Assembly (NCBI GenBank): GCA_019828545.1
Contig: JACVRA010000125.1
Coordinates: forward strand, 62,001-126,000
DNA from: Paracamarosporium sp. OC-R06-R3
Lineage: Eukaryota; Ascomycota; Dothideomycetes; Pleosporales; Didymosphaeriaceae
Reading direction: 5' to 3'
Length of the DNA stretch: 64,000 bases
The notes under the pieces: model-generated
Databases searched by the model: none
What the model was told of the DNA's origin: nothing
What the model saw: the letters and a program-made list of their open reading frames with translations, nothing else
Shown here: in pieces, positions 23,301-36,076 of the stretch
Layout: each line of letters begins with the position of its first letter
Numbering within the stretch: position 1 is the first letter of the stretch
Made by a program: the position numbers and the translations under genes

Positions 23301-23580
23301 TAAAGAGCACTGATTCTTGGCGGGAAGATGGGGCGAAAGTAGCACCTGGAAGTGAGAAAACTGGACGGTCCATGATCTAAGGAAGCTAAGTAGGCAAGAC
23401 TGATTCCGGAGCTCGTAGACATACCATGCCAAAGCACACAACGGTGTCATCAAATACCTGGCGAGGTGGTTCTTGGGCTACATTTACGTTATCGGTTGTG
23501 CAAGGCTCGTGTCGCGGTCGTTTGGGAGAACGGTAGGGAATATCCTCTTCAATGACAATGGTAGGGACTTGCGAAAGCAT
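20363..23580 (-). CDS. SNF2-family ATPase with degenerate RING (RAD5/RAD16/HLTF-like)
   Basis: Eleven exons: 23580-23425, 23376-22817, 22763-22653, 22596-22379, 22325-22295, 22251-22064, 21995-21104, 21048-20863, 20811-20661, 20573-20502, 20428-20363. All phases close to 876 residues. DEMGLGKT (about 300) is motif I; the DEAH box (LDEAHIVRNA) is completed only by splicing at about residue 421. After SGTPVQNG and IMIRRTKA, a cysteine cluster CEQC...CYRLFCASC...CLCG sits where RAD5/RAD16 proteins carry a RING; it lacks a clear histidine. The helicase-C part has VVFSSWTTSLDMVQ, GLDLTAASRVHLLEPQWNP and ARVHRLGQTQ. Such enzymes remodel DNA-protein complexes in repair or silencing. The start is uncertain: a 58 bp intron-like segment (23583-23640) lies just upstream and may be in the 5' leader. 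Head-to-head with the STAND gene. Confidence 0.88.
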
Positions 23581-23886
23581 ACCTAGAATGGGTAGGAGAA
23601 AGAACATATCAACGGCAGCGATTTCGAAGTTACAGCTTACCGCCACAGGGATCGTCCAATCGATAATGGGCTGCAGCTCGCACGAACCGCGGCTAAAGAC
23701 GGCAGCTGAAGACCGCAGCGACAAGGCTGAAATCTACAACGACTTAAGCACTTCATTTTCTCCTCCGAACCTGGGAAGCACTTGTATCGTGTGTGGTGTA
23801 TTGCACTGACGCCTGTAAATCATTAGTGCCCAGTGTAGATACTCTAGCGCCTATTATTATTGAAAGCAGCCGATCTTGAACGCAGT
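23581..23886. promoter_or_regulatory. Divergent promoter between SNF2 and STAND genes
   Basis: 306 bp between two start codons facing away from each other. It includes a probable 5'-UTR intron of the SNF2 gene (23583-23640, GTAAGC to CTAG). No transcription-factor site is assigned. Confidence 0.4.
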
Positions 23887-26800
23887 ATGTCGCAACAAGC
23901 ATCTGCACAGGCGCGCCTTACCCTCAGCGACGCATTTGAACGCTTTGCTGCCAATGTCAGCCCCAATGACAAACGAGAATTCATTAACACTCAACTGAAA
24001 GATGTGCGAGAAGAAGCTATTAAAATCGAGCGGCAGCTCCGCGCTCGTCGTACCCAAAGGAACATGGCTCGACTAGAGCCATTCTTGCGTGGCATGGAAC
24101 ATTATTCGAAAGTAGTACAGATCTTATGCAACGGGACACCATACCTGTCATTGATATGGGCGCCCGTTAAACTGATGCTCACAGTAAACTATGCCCTGTC
24201 TCGATCACGCTAGGTGTTTGACTGATCCTCGTGTGATAGATCACGATCGATTCGCTCAGCGCGTTTGAAAAGCTCATCGATGCCTATGCAAAGATCGCGG
24301 ACATCTTGCCTCGTTGTGATCGCTTAGCTTCATCGCTCAGTCACGATCATAACTTTCAAGTCCTACTTGCGTTGGTTTACGCAGATATCTTGGAATTTCA
24401 TCGTCGCACCTACAAATTTGTGCGTAGAAAGTGTAAGTTTCGGGTCCTCATTGACTGGATGTCGTGGAATTTACCTAACGAATCACAGCATGGGCCATTT
24501 TCTTTGGCTCGATGTGGGCAGGTTTTGAATCGAGATTTGGGGCTATACTTGGGAATCTTGCGTATCACAGTGAGCTCATCGACAAGGAGGCTCTGGCAAT
24601 AAACGTTTCTGAAACTTTAATGCGCAGCAAAGAGGATGTGGATAGGTGGGAACACCAGGAGCGCGAATGGCAGGCACATAAAGTTCAAGCTGTTCTGTCA
24701 TGGCTTGCAACCAATGGAACCCCACCAGAGGACATACTTGACAGACATACCCAAGATTGTCTACCGGGTAGTTGTGAATGGTTAATACAACATCAAAAAA
24801 CCCAACTGTGGCTGGAGGAGTGTCCAAAGAACGCTATTCTTTGGCTTTACGGAAAGCCGGGTGCAGGTGAATCGTCCTCCATATTATTTCCAGTTCTATA
24901 CTTATTGATGTATTTAGGGAAATCCGTTCTCTGCTCCAGTATTGTGAAACATGCGCAGGAAAAAGGTATAAACGTGTTTTTCTATTTCTGCAATTACCTC
25001 ACCGATTCCACTGAAAGCTCGTCTCGCCTCCTTCGGGCACTAGCTGCTCAAATGATACAGAATCACCGAGACTTTGCGCTGCATGCCTACGAAAAGTATG
25101 TACAATTACACCCAGTCCCGTCCAGGAAGATATTATTGGCCCTTATACCCGAACTCCTGCAAGGGTTGGGTTCCGTGCGGATTGTCATTGATGGAATTGA
25201 TGAGTGGCGCGAACATGAGCAAAGAGAGGTTCTGCAGAATATCACACACATGCTCACTACAGAAAATTCCTCCTATATCTGTAAGATCATGATTGTAAGT
25301 CGAGACACTCGGGAGATCTCGCGAAACATACGAAGAAAGAAGAACGCATTCACATCAATATCACTTAGTGATCAAGAAGAATGCAATGCGATCGATCGTT
25401 CCATCGGAAGTTTTGTTGATAAAAAGCTGTCCAGCCTTCCAGACCATTTCGATGAACTAGACCCTGATGCCTCAGAGCTAGCACGGATCAAACGCGTTCT
25501 GCTGGAGAGATCTCATGGTATGCTAACCTTGCACCTTGAAACGACATACTAATCTCAGCACAGGAATGTTTTTATGGGTTTGTCTAGTACTTGATATGCT
25601 AGACACGGTTTACAGTGTTTATGATCTCCGAAATCTCATTGAGGACCTTCCAACTGACCTCGAGGCGCTGTATACGCGCATATTTGACCGTTTATGTGAT
25701 TCTCGTGATCCTCAAACCTACGGAGGTGTTGCGCGGATGCTCAGCTGGATTTGTTTTTCGCAAAGACCCTTGCATAAACATGAGCTGCTCCATGGACTTG
25801 CGATATTCCCTACCAACGTCGATTCGCATATTCAGAATGTGCCTATCGAACAAATCCTTGATCATTGCAAGCCATTCATCGAAGTGAGATTGGATTCAAC
25901 CGTTGTTCCTGTCCACTTCTCCGTCAGAGAGTATGAATGCCCTTCTCATTGAGATGCATCGTCTCTAATTGTTTTGTAGATTCTTCATTAAGTCTAATGC
26001 ACCACGGACCATTCACCCATTGCAAGCTCATCTTGATATATCACTTGTCTGTGCTACTATACTCATCCGTAGTCTTGATCTTGTACACCCAAGCTCCAAT
26101 TTCTCCGGAAATCAAGTGACAGTTGCAACTGGTAGCTATCGGCTCCTACCATATGCAGTAGAGTATTGGATCGAACATTGCTTGCTTTACACTTCAATGG
26201 AGGGCCCAGTCGGTCCTGAGGAAGCACTTCCATGTCGACTCACTCAACTACGTGAGAAGCACGATCAGCTTCTACAGAACACTGGCACAACCGAAACGAT
26301 ACAAGAGCAAATTCCAACAGGTGAATTGGACAGTCGGTTGAAAGGCCTAGCTCATCTTCCGATACATCACTTGATGAATTCTGTCTTGCATGTTCGGTGG
26401 CTCACTAATAAGCATGGGTGTGAGAATGGAGAAGGTACGCTACGCAACCAACTCTATGGGCACTGTGGGCCTTCTACTACTATGTAATCAACATGTTTGC
26501 TGACTCTATGGTACAATAGATGTTGAAGTGTTTGTCGCGAAATGCGATCTAACCCTTTTCAGCAAAATTGCCGCTGATTTCGAAAACATCGTTGCTCATC
26601 TGCTATCCCAGAACTCGGTCCCCGGTGTGTCCAAAGTGGCACTTGAAGCCTTCCAAAATTCATATGCCTCCACTGCATTCCGCTGCCGTTTTCCACATTG
26701 CGCGAACCCATTCGCAGGCTTTGCTTCACGCGAACTCAGATGCCAACATGAAGCGACGCATCATCGCTGGGTGTACTGTAAAATGGCAGATTGCCAATGG

Positions 26801-27343
26801 AGCAAGATAGGATTTAAAGATGAAAAGAGGCTTGCTGCTCATATGCGAACCCGCCACAGCGAGAAATCTAAATTTTCGATACCGTCAAAGGTACGATTGC
26901 CACAGCCAGATCTTTCCGGTACCACAAGGAAGAATACGAAGCTGGTGAATGATGATCCTTCTGACGGAGAGGATAACACCTCTTCCACCATGGATCTTTC
27001 ATTGCCACAATATACATTGACACAGCAAGGGCTACATCCAGGACAAGAGAGAGCACATCGACTGGTAGAACAGCGGTTAATAGAGACACAGCGACTAGGA
27101 CAGCAACATGCACAGCAACAGGAACAACAACAGCAGCGGAGACGATCCCGGCAACAGCAACAACAAGAGCGACGGGAACGACGACGGCAACAGGAACAAC
27201 AAGAGCTACAGGAACAACAACAGCAACAGGAACAGCGACTGATAGAGCAACCGCAAGATGCACCACTTGGTTACCAACTTCAACCCATGCTGTTGGAGCA
27301 TCACACCCTAAAAAGAAAGTCAGTATCACCAGCTGAAAAATAG
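23887..27343 (+). CDS. NACHT-type STAND (NLR-like) protein with C-terminal C2H2 fingers
   Basis: Seven exons: 23887-24183, 24240-24432, 24489-24866, 24918-25517, 25564-25930, 25980-26434, 26520-27343; 1037 residues. The N-terminal helical domain (FLRGMEHYSKVVQILCNGTP, LVYADILEFHRR) is the one often fused to fungal NACHT modules. Walker A GKPGAGKS (about 285-292) exists only after removal of a 51 bp in-frame intron; reading through gives GAGESS. Walker B is IVIDGIDEW. After a helical region (SHGMFLWVCLVLDML, PVHFSVREFF) come two C2H2-like fingers (about 818-875, CRFPHC...H and CKMADC...H-x4-H), then a Gln/Arg-rich low-complexity tail encoded by CAA/CAG runs (27100-27250). Fungal NLRs of this kind act in non-self recognition or regulated cell death; WD, ANK or TPR repeats are absent, the fingers taking that place. 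The gene looks intact. Confidence 0.88.
27100..27250 (+). repeat. CAA/CAG-rich low-complexity coding tract
   Basis: Imperfect trinucleotide repeats encoding a Gln/Arg/Glu-rich tail of the STAND protein. Such tracts are length-polymorphic in many fungi. Confidence 0.8.
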
Positions 27344-28137
27344 CCAACACGGCCTGGCTACTTATTTATCCCCTAGTAAGCTAGCTCTGTTGAATTTCAC
27401 TACTACCTGCTAAACAAGCACTCCTAGACTAAATAGAATAAACCATGTTCGCTACATGTCGAGCACACAACAAGTTCTTGGGAAACCATTATCATGTTCT
27501 GGGATACTTTTGTAATTAGTTGTTGCTATATTACTAGATAACCTCTTAACGGTCGAACGGCTTGGAAACGATGGTGTAGTAGGACGGGACGTGAGGAGTG
27601 ATATGTGGTTGCTGTGGGACGTGAAGGTGACTTGATACGTGCGAGAGTGGGTTTACCGCTGATTTGAGTGTGGTTCAGAAGCTATCTATTTTGAAGTGGA
27701 ATGAGAAGGTGCAGCTTCCACACGATTTATAGCAAGTTTACTAATATTTAGCGATCTTCTACAGAGTTTTGATTATTTAAGTCTTATGTTGATTGGAGTT
27801 TGACCTGGTGAAAATGACTATAGCTTGCAGTTGATATACAGATATTGTCAACGCTAGGCCTATAGTCCGTTAAACAAAGCTGGTTTCTATTTTCGCAAGC
27901 AACGGTATAGTATCCAATGTGCATTATTTTCACAAGTAATCGTACAGCATTCAGTGCGCATTTTCATTGTGGAGCCGGGACCCACACCTGGCCCAACACC
28001 CACTCGGTTTATTTTCACACACAAACCTATACTACTTATAATATCCTCATATATCTTTGATTAGACCCAGCTCTCTTGTTGCTCACTAAACCCGCTCTGA
28101 GCCAACTTCAACTTAATTTACAACCAAGGCGAGAACG
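27344..28137. other. Intergenic, AT-leaning
   Basis: No supported gene. The last 100 bp (28040-28137) is CT-rich with ACAACC-type leader sequence, typical just before a start codon. Confidence 0.4.
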
Positions 28138-28820
28138 ATGTCCTCAAGCAATGTAAGTGCGAGTGATTAACCACTTTCACAATACTCTACCACCTCGCTG
28201 ACTTAATTTGACAACAGAATTCAGAGCGTTTCGAGTCCTATACAGGCCATGCTAAGCACCAGCTGGGCAAAAAGCTCACTTTGAGTACGTTCGCTCCTGT
28301 CCCTCTCCTGATGCATTGATTAACTAATTCATCTTTACTACGGCAGCAATATACATCTTCGTCGCAGTGGTCGTTCTATACGGCCTCTGTCAAGGTTTAG
28401 AATTTCTGACTCTATTATTCCCAGGTGGGATCAGGAATGCGGAAACGTGCTGGTTTGTATTCGTGTTAACATGGCTGTTATTTGGGTAGTGAAACAGTTC
28501 GAAAGGTTATACCAAGTTTGATATGTCAATCAGCATGTAGTTCTCGATGATCGGTAGCACGTTTTGATAGGAGCGTACGGCGGCTGCACATACATAACTG
28601 GGGATTTCACGTTCATCCTTTCCCATTTACCTTAGAATCAGATCATAGAGGAGTTCATAACTCAGTATCAACAGGTCTTATACATGCAGCCGTCGCCCTC
28701 GGAGATGGTCCATCTTCTCCCGATGGTGACCAGCCAGTCGCGATGCCTGAGCTGAACCACGCAAGATCTGCCTCGCTTGGACCTGGTATCTATTGCGAAT
28801 CGAGTATCAATGTTGCATAA
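28138..28820 (+). CDS. Small protein with two membrane helices, four exons
   Basis: Proposed exons 28138-28152, 28218-28284, 28347-28485 and 28571-28820; phases agree and give 156 residues. Exon 1 encodes only MSSSN. Residues about 29-52 (IYIFVAVVVLYGLCQGLEFLTLLF) and 60-73 (TCWFVFVLTWLLFG) are hydrophobic and would form two membrane helices, followed by a soluble tail rich in His, Pro and Ser. Introns have good GTAAGT/GTACGT donors except the last (GTAGTG). If the last intron is not used the protein stops at TAG 28487 after 74 residues. No family recognised; no signal peptide. Confidence 0.5.
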
Positions 28821-29247
28821 TTGTACAAGGAATTGAGCGGAGTTTTATTTTTATGTTGGGTGCTACATTCGTCAGTGCTATGGCTCCACAATTGGATGGC
28901 TGAGGTCCTGATGAATAATGATAACTAGATAGAGACACGTTGTGTGAGAAAACAGTGTTAACGAACCAAGAATTTGAGGTGGTGTGTAATTTTTGTTGGG
29001 TCTTATTGGCTGATTCCATGGGTTTGTGGAGTCGCATCCGCTAACGAGGTACCTGTGGTAGAATAGTCCCAACGAGGCGCAATAGTCATTTGAACCATGG
29101 TAAGCAGGCATCCAATATTTATAGACCAGTTCATGCCCTTGCCGCGAGAATCTCTTGCTGTTCCGCATTCTCAACTCCATTGACTTTCCAAATTCCAGTC
29201 CAATACACCCGATATATCCCCAACCTACGCAGGCCATACTCCAAAGA
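28821..29247. other. Intergenic
   Basis: A 119-codon minus-strand frame with an ATG (29237 to 28878) lies here. It has no motif and is antisense to the upstream region of the next gene, so I do not call it. Confidence 0.35.
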
Positions 29248-29790
29248 ATGACCGTCGAGATGGAAAGAGAGTATGACTATCCTTACTCCTAAAAGTATTC
29301 ACCTGAGGGCGATGTTCGCGCGGCTCTTCGCGATACCAGATGCCCACAATACTCAAGCTCATACCCGGATGTTGTCTATACATGCGGTCCAAAATCCCAT
29401 CACATCGAGTCTACCACGTCTAGTGTGAACACACCACGATCTGAATACTTCGATACGCAAGTAACGGCCCCTCCTCCAGCTCATATCGCCTCTCAGCCTC
29501 CGCGCCGCACCGATACCCTTCCTCTGTACAGCAAAACGCCACCTCCATCATTAACTGGCGATATAGAGCAACAGAGTGCTACCCCCCCTGAGGCAGCCAT
29601 GTCAACAACGTCTGCTACTCGCATGCAAGTGGTACCGGTACGAAATTTCTCGGTGTCACGATCGATTGAGAGGTCCAGGACCTCTAAGAGTGGACCTCTA
29701 GCCCGCAGACGACAGACGTTTGCATTTTTGATATTTCTCATCATCGTGATAACTTGGGCAGGAATAATGTTGTTTCTGGTTTACTTTTGA
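29248..29790 (+). CDS. Small tail-anchored membrane protein, disordered N-terminus
   Basis: Preferred model: exons 29248-29270 and 29340-29790 (69 bp intron, GTATGA to ACCAG), 157 residues. The unspliced frame is the same but holds one TAA at 29290, so the intron removes the only stop. The body is Ser/Thr/Pro-rich, then a basic segment (GPLARRRQT) immediately before one C-terminal helix (FAFLIFLIIVITWAGIMLFLVYF). This is tail-anchor topology with positive residues on the cytosolic side. No known family. The start and first exon are the least certain part. Confidence 0.55.
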
Positions 29791-30051
29791 GATGCGAACG
29801 ACCAGAGGAATGTTATGGATTGATATCGGGTGGAATATGACTATCCTACAAGCTTTCCTTTACGTGGGTATTAGAAGGGGATTTAGAAAAAAAGAAAAAG
29901 AAAAGCTAGGAAGTGCGGGGAGGGTAGATTCGCGCAGTAGAAATGTTAATGTATGCAATACGGGTATAAAACGAAAATCAAACGCCGATTACCGAACACA
30001 ACAAAAGAGAGACCCAAGTAATGTAGATAGATGGAAAAACGCGTAGATCAA

Positions 30052-31576
30052 CTACCCTTTTCGCCCTTTAAAGTGTCGCAGAATATGCCCTCTCGATGGC
30101 CGTCTCTGTTGCGGCATTCCCTCAACCGTCGACGAGTGAGGATAGTAGATCTGAAAAGGCTTTGGCGATCCCGAATAGTTCATCTGGGAGGGATCTAGCT
30201 CAAGACCTGGCGGAATCTGCGGATCCGGCCCTTCATCAGACAAGCCAAAGTCTTCAGTATCCACATCCATGTAGCTAATCCGTCGTCCACTGATGGTAGG
30301 AGATGGGATGTCGAAGGCTACGAGGTCGCCGGGATGCGGCTCGGTGAAGGCAGTCTTGAGTTCGTACGCTGGCAAATTAAGCGGAGAGCGCATGCTAGAA
30401 ACAGATTGTTCGATGCGGCCACTGAGTATTTGCTGTAGTTGTTCGTCTGTTAAAGTGTTAAACTGCGGTACCGAATCTTGACTAGGTGTTTTGAAATCGA
30501 GATCTAATTCCACAACGTCGTTGAAGGGGCGCCCTTCACGGAGGCTGAGTGCTGTGTGCAGGATTACATCGACGTCGGGACGCATATCGCAACATTCGAG
30601 CTTCTGCTTTAGAATCCGTGTGTTCTCGGGGCTCCATGTAATCTGATACCTCGGCTGCTTAGACTCAAGATCCGAGAACAAGGACTTCCAAGCACTGCGT
30701 GTTGCATCCTGACGGAGAAGGTTATGAATGATGTTCGAGTACTTCCACTCCGAACGTGTCCTTCGCTTCTCTGTCCCTTTGGGCTTCATATGTAGCGCAA
30801 CATGATCACATCGCTCTTTCCACCCCGCAAGTATAGCCTTGCAGCCGTCGAAACCGCAACCATAGACAAGTCGCGGGAGGAGACGTACGCGAACGTCTAT
30901 TGGGCACGGCACATCTGCGTGTTGGCGTTTGAAATGCGCCTCGAAGTCCAGCTTTCGGTCGAGCACCTCGAAGCAGTTGCGGATAGGGCAAGGCCAATCC
31001 TCCCCCGTCTCGTGATGTTTACTTTCATGTTTCTTCCAATCCGCTTTTGCAGAAAATGATGTATGCTCGTTGCAGAAAGTGCAAAACCAAGGTCCTCCGC
31101 TTGTTGATGTCGCATTGCGTTTTGCTGTTGAGGAAGCGACAGATTTCGAGTCGAGGTCGTTGGGAAGAGGTGAGGGTAGCGACAACGTATCGGCTGGACT
31201 GAATGCCTCTGAGATTGGAGAAGCGGAAGTCACAGCATATTTCGTAGGGTTAAGACCGGAGCGGTAGAGCGGCGGCTCGCGCTGAGGTCGCGAGCGAGAC
31301 GAGGCAGACGATTGTAAGGATGGCGCATAGTCGGTACTGAATCCGGAGTAGCGTGACTCAGACGATATGTGGGAAAACCGAGAGGCTGAAGTTATTATGG
31401 AAGCAGGTCCTGTCATGTGTCAAACGAGGTAATCATTACCAGCGTTCAGGACGAAGCGACCTACGTGACTTTGTGACGTCGAGAGCCATTCTGAGTATGT
31501 CTGGTATGTCGTGTTTCTGTAGAAGCGCGTGGATATGTTGGAGAGACTCCTCATCGTACTTGCGTTCCGCATCCAT
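30052..31576 (-). CDS. C2H2 zinc-finger protein, two exons
   Basis: Exons 31576-31465 and 31409-30052 (55 bp intron, GTAGGT to GACAG), 489 residues. The short first exon (starting MDAERKYDEESLQHIHALL) would be missed if the gene were started at the ATG at 31416. Three fingers occur at about residues 145-250: WFCTFC...H-x4-H, WPCPIRNC...H-x4-H and YGCGFDGC...H-x3-H-type. The rest is Ser/Pro-rich and probably disordered, with an acidic patch (DVDTEDFGLSDEGPD) near the C-terminus. The architecture is common in filamentous ascomycete nuclear regulators of unknown target. DNA binding is likely but not shown. Confidence 0.8.
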
Positions 31577-32671
31577 GATGTTAGATCTGAAGTGCCCTAG
31601 TCGTCATTTAAATATGTCCTGCTCTGATCCGGTCGGAGCGATGTTGGATCGTAGATATGAGAGATTGAAACAGCCGTCTGGTATGATCAAAGTCGCGAAA
31701 CTAGACGAAGGTAATCTACAAACGTGGGAGTGGACCAAGGAAGTGTGAACAAGAACAAGACTCGAGAAATGTAGATGCCTGCATCGTCATGGGCCTAACG
31801 ACTATTAGAACACCACACCGAGGCGCAGATCCGTGTTGCAGATGGTCATAGCGTGGCTGAACTCTGGGGCCTCAGCCTTCCCGATCGTAAAACCCCGTTG
31901 CCTTCTTGTACGCTAACGATCTCATTAGCGAATGACCTTTGCTCACGAGATCTTTCCGCGTTGTGAGCATGCGCAATAACATCGCGTCCATTGCTGCACG
32001 TACAACCGATGATCGTTAAGATCGTGTTGTTGTACTCGAGGTCACTAGTGCGGACTTATCACTAAGTAACGTTTCCAAACTGGTCGGTAAGCTACTGAAA
32101 CCTTCATACAGAAGACACACATTTGCCACCGCACTAAGCTGACAATTGTCAATAGGTGGCTTTCTCACAGCAGCAGCTGAAGGTTGTACTTCCCAGCGTC
32201 GTCACCAATTCTGCTTACCTAGAGTCCTAGCTCGGTATGAGGCTCTGCGGAACGGAATAGTCGGATGACGACGCTCCGCTTCTACGTCTGCTGGAATCTA
32301 AGGACGCCGCGCGCACGGATGTTGAGGATGCGTGAGGTGAGGCCACCACCGGTCGCCCCAACTTCGGTCCGCGTTCCTCGCTTAGCCACCAATGGAAAGG
32401 TTAGTCCCAATACATATCAGCAGTAGACATGGATATGCCAGGATGACGTTCCTAACAGAAAGTACTGATAAGTCCATATCAATATTCTATCTGAAGTGGC
32501 GCAGTTGTGGGCAGACTAAAACTTTGGTAGCGCGACTAAACGCGGTTCCTTGGGAGGAAGCGTAGAAACATTGAAATAGAGCTTCCCGTATCACTTCTAA
32601 GATACCTCTCATCCAACACACACATATCCTTAACCAGCAGAAATGCGATCGTGTGCTTGCTTCAGCCAAGC
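31577..32671. other. Intergenic, 1.1 kb, no gene supported
   Basis: Upstream region of the zinc-finger gene and 3' flank of the GTPase gene. The plus-strand frame at 31353-31748 is the antisense shadow of exon 1. No tRNA, repeat or further gene recognised. Confidence 0.4.
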
Positions 32672-35600
32672 TTACTCCAGCGCGACACCGCACTGGGCCA
32701 AATGGCTCTTGAGCTCTCCATACATCCTCTCCTTCGACTCCTGCACCTTTCGTCCTAGCACCTCTCGCCGCTGGAGCGTCAACACGCTTTTGTCGTCGCG
32801 CTCAGGGCAGACTTTGTCAAAGTCCTTGAGGATCGCGTCTAGAACAGAAGCACATTTTGAAGACAGCTTCTTCTCAAGGTTGTTGACAGTTTTAACCAAG
32901 GCATTCTCGACGTATCTCTTGACAGCAGGATAAGGCCCCTCAGTACGGTGACAAACCATCGAGCGAAAAGATGCCTTGCGTGCTACATGCATCGCAACCC
33001 CTAATATGCCAAATCAGTGGATTTGCTTGCCAATCCTTAAATTTCCTCGCGTACCTTTATTCGGCTTCACCTCCAGTGCTCGCTCGTATATCTTATGCAT
33101 TCTTCGAGTAAACGTGCTCGCCTGTCCGACGTTGAACGCGTCATTGTTAATGATACTGTAGATTGTAAGCCTGACTTGCACTGCTACATGGCCAAGTTGT
33201 GACATACAGTAAGTTAGCATGCATGTCATCCACGACTTCGTTAACGATATGAATCATCTCCTGCTTTCGATCGCGGAAACTGGCAAAGAAATGCTTGAAA
33301 GCACCACTTTGAGATATATCTAGGTTGTCTGTATTGGTGGTTAGTATCTGTGTTTTACAGATCGATCAATCTCTAAATGAAGTGGTAGAAAAAAACCTTA
33401 CTCTTCATTTTCTCCTCAAGGGTTTCGAGGATCTCGTTCACATGCAAGATAGCTTCAGAACGGAAGGCGAAACATCCTTCTCCGCAAAAGATGTCCAGTG
33501 TCGGTTGGAGTTCGTGTCGGATTGAGCCCATTAGCTCTTGGTTACAGTCTGCTTTGCCACATTTTGGCGTCTGCCATTTCCCTATTGTTTGTTAGCGATA
33601 CATATCACTAAATCATCCTGTTAGGGTATGATGCGATAGACTTACCATCATGCTTGAGAAATGCTTTGTATCCTTGAGGCGTATACTAAAGGACATCAGT
33701 GAGATAGAAGGAGTGTGTAAAAGTTGACTTACTTGAGACCATGTTTTGCAAAAGCCTTGAGCGACAACGAGCCATGCGTCCATGGCAGTATCAAATTTGG
33801 AAACCACTGGTGCTACGGCAGTCTTCAAAAGATCAGCCGTAAGCGCTTGGAAATGGTTTTGATGCATTTGCACTTCCAATAGGATCTTGAGCAGATGGTC
33901 TCTCTTCATCATGGGCCTAGATCCTATACAAGACATTTCCATCTCGTTCAAGAGAACACGGATGAATACACAGTGTCGCTGGAACTGCTCGACCTTGCCG
34001 GATTTGGCCGCGAGTGAGAGAATATGTCTTCGAAGAGCTGGAATCTCTGTCATCTCAACGGACATTCTAGGAAGCTCCGAGGCTGTATATCCTTTAATAT
34101 GCTCCATGTTAAGCTTGCTGCTTACACAGAAAATTGGGAGTACATTCGGATCTTTGGTGCTACTGCGGTACCAGGCTTGTAAGGATTTGCGAATGTTCGT
34201 GTTGCGAGCACCTCCGAGAATCTCAGTTCGTCTGGCAGTTTGTTAGCTCTGCAAAGTCGGAAGAGGTGTCTCAACTGACCTGTATCGGATATGCTTCTTG
34301 TGGTACCTGGACTGGTCAGTATCCGCTTGAGAGCAATAAGATGAGTTATACTGACTCGTAGAGTCCACGCATCTTTTCGATCTCCTCATAAAAACCAGGT
34401 GCCCCAGTTAAATGGCCTGATCTGAGTTTGCGCAACTCATCTTTCACATCTGCCTCAAAACAATCGAGCGAACGAAGATGCTCCTGCTGTCTGAAATCGA
34501 GTTTCAAACGTTTACACTCGTCTTCGTCGATCACCTGTACACTTGTTAATTTATATTGGTTGATGTTTCATGGGAGCCATACATCCGAGCGAGTAAGTAC
34601 CAATGAAAGCTTGCCATAACGCTTCCGCCGGACCACCTCCAAAGCGTGTTTCTCGAGGCCAGAGTCGTCTATTGCTCTATCCAAGTTTGCAACGACGATG
34701 ACGTGGTCACATGCCCGTAGATAACGATTGGCACAATTAACTCGCAATGCATTGCCATCCGTAACACCTGGAAGATCCACGAGCACAACATCCCTTGCTA
34801 AAATGGGGTTCGCTAGGTATTTCCTTTATGTGGTTGATTAGTGAGACACTGTCATGATACATGGACGTGACCTACCTTGCTTTATTGACAAAAGGCCATA
34901 CTGAGCATTCCAACGAGGTACCATCGATTTGTGCGTTTTCACACTGCTGAATAAATGGCTCAAGTTGGGCATTTAAGTCATCGGCAGTGTGAGCGGTAAT
35001 GGTGGCTACACTGCCTAACTTTGATAGCTCTGCAAGAATTTCCCGGGCCCATAGGAGAAGTTTGTCGAGAATTTTCGGGTCATTAGCGGATTTCAGTCGA
35101 CCCAAGAATTGAACTGCGGACTCTTCGTCTAAGAATTCGTCCTTGCTCCAGAAAAGAGCAGAAAGGATCTTGAGTGCGGGCTTTCCTAAGTCTGTTGCTG
35201 CTTCTTTCGTAGCTTCCGCATCTTCGTCAAGACGCGCCCTCCAGTAGTCTGCAACTGCACATCGAACGATTTCCAGACAAAGTTGCGTAGGATGCCAGAA
35301 CACACGTGCCATGAAGGGCAATTCTTGTGTGTGAGAAGCATTCACAAACTCGATCGGAACAAGTGTGCCAACGCCTCCGTCTCCAGTCTGAACCCGGTCA
35401 GTGATGCATCCCGTTCAATCAAAACCACAAAGCCAAATCGCAAGTTGCCGTGCAATCAGTGCCTAACAGACTGATTGTGAACTTCACGTGTAAGTGGCTT
35501 ACCTTCAGAGAGAGACCATCAACCCCAACACAAGCATTCATGAGCGAACTTTTGCCGACAGCACAGTTTCCATAAAAACAAATCATTCGGGGCGCTGGGT

Positions 35601-36076
35601 ATTTCGGTGTCGCGATACTATTGAGGCGCTCCATCATGAACTCAGCCTCAGAGCCTTTGTCTTCGCTATCCGAAATTACTTGTTGTAGACCACAGACGAT
35701 TCCTGTAGCCGTGTTCTCTGCTGCCGCGAAGGCTGGATTGAACATCGGCAAATCAGGTAGAGGTTCGGCATGTGGATCATGTCTGATAGTCATGTCCGGA
35801 TCTAACGTCGCATAATCCTTCTCTATTTTTGCGAAGTATGCCGCAGTTTCGATATCGATATTGCTTACTACAAGACGGATTAGTGATATCCCAGTGAGCC
35901 TGATAACACTTACTTTTACGCTTGTTGGAATTTGCTGCGTCCGTGGTAACATTGAGGTACATGGGAGGCGCTACGGGCGCGACTTGCACAGGGATTGCAG
36001 GTGCTGGAAGGAGAGAGTCCTCTTCAGCATCGAAGCCCTTTGGCTCATCTAGCATGAAAGTTGGGCTGTCATCCAT
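32672..36076 (-). CDS. Dynamin-like P-loop GTPase (SLIP-GC/NUGGC-related, DUF7605-type)
   Basis: Twelve exons: 36076-35914, 35867-35503, 35387-34876, 34823-34583, 34534-34356, 34306-34280, 34231-33733, 33685-33646, 33581-33402, 33328-33208, 33155-33055, 33000-32672. Every phase matches; total 918 residues. G1 is GNCAVGKSS (about 154-162), G3 DLPG (about 363) and G4 TRSD (about 426). A long helical C-terminal half follows with cysteine pairs (PKCGKADCNQ) and a coiled, charged end. Exon 6 is a 27 bp microexon. The large size, DLPG loop and helical stalk fit the fungal relatives of the vertebrate nuclear GTPase SLIP-GC. Function in fungi is unknown; membrane or nucleic-acid remodelling is a guess. 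Introns are unusually dense (11 in 3.4 kb). Confidence 0.87.
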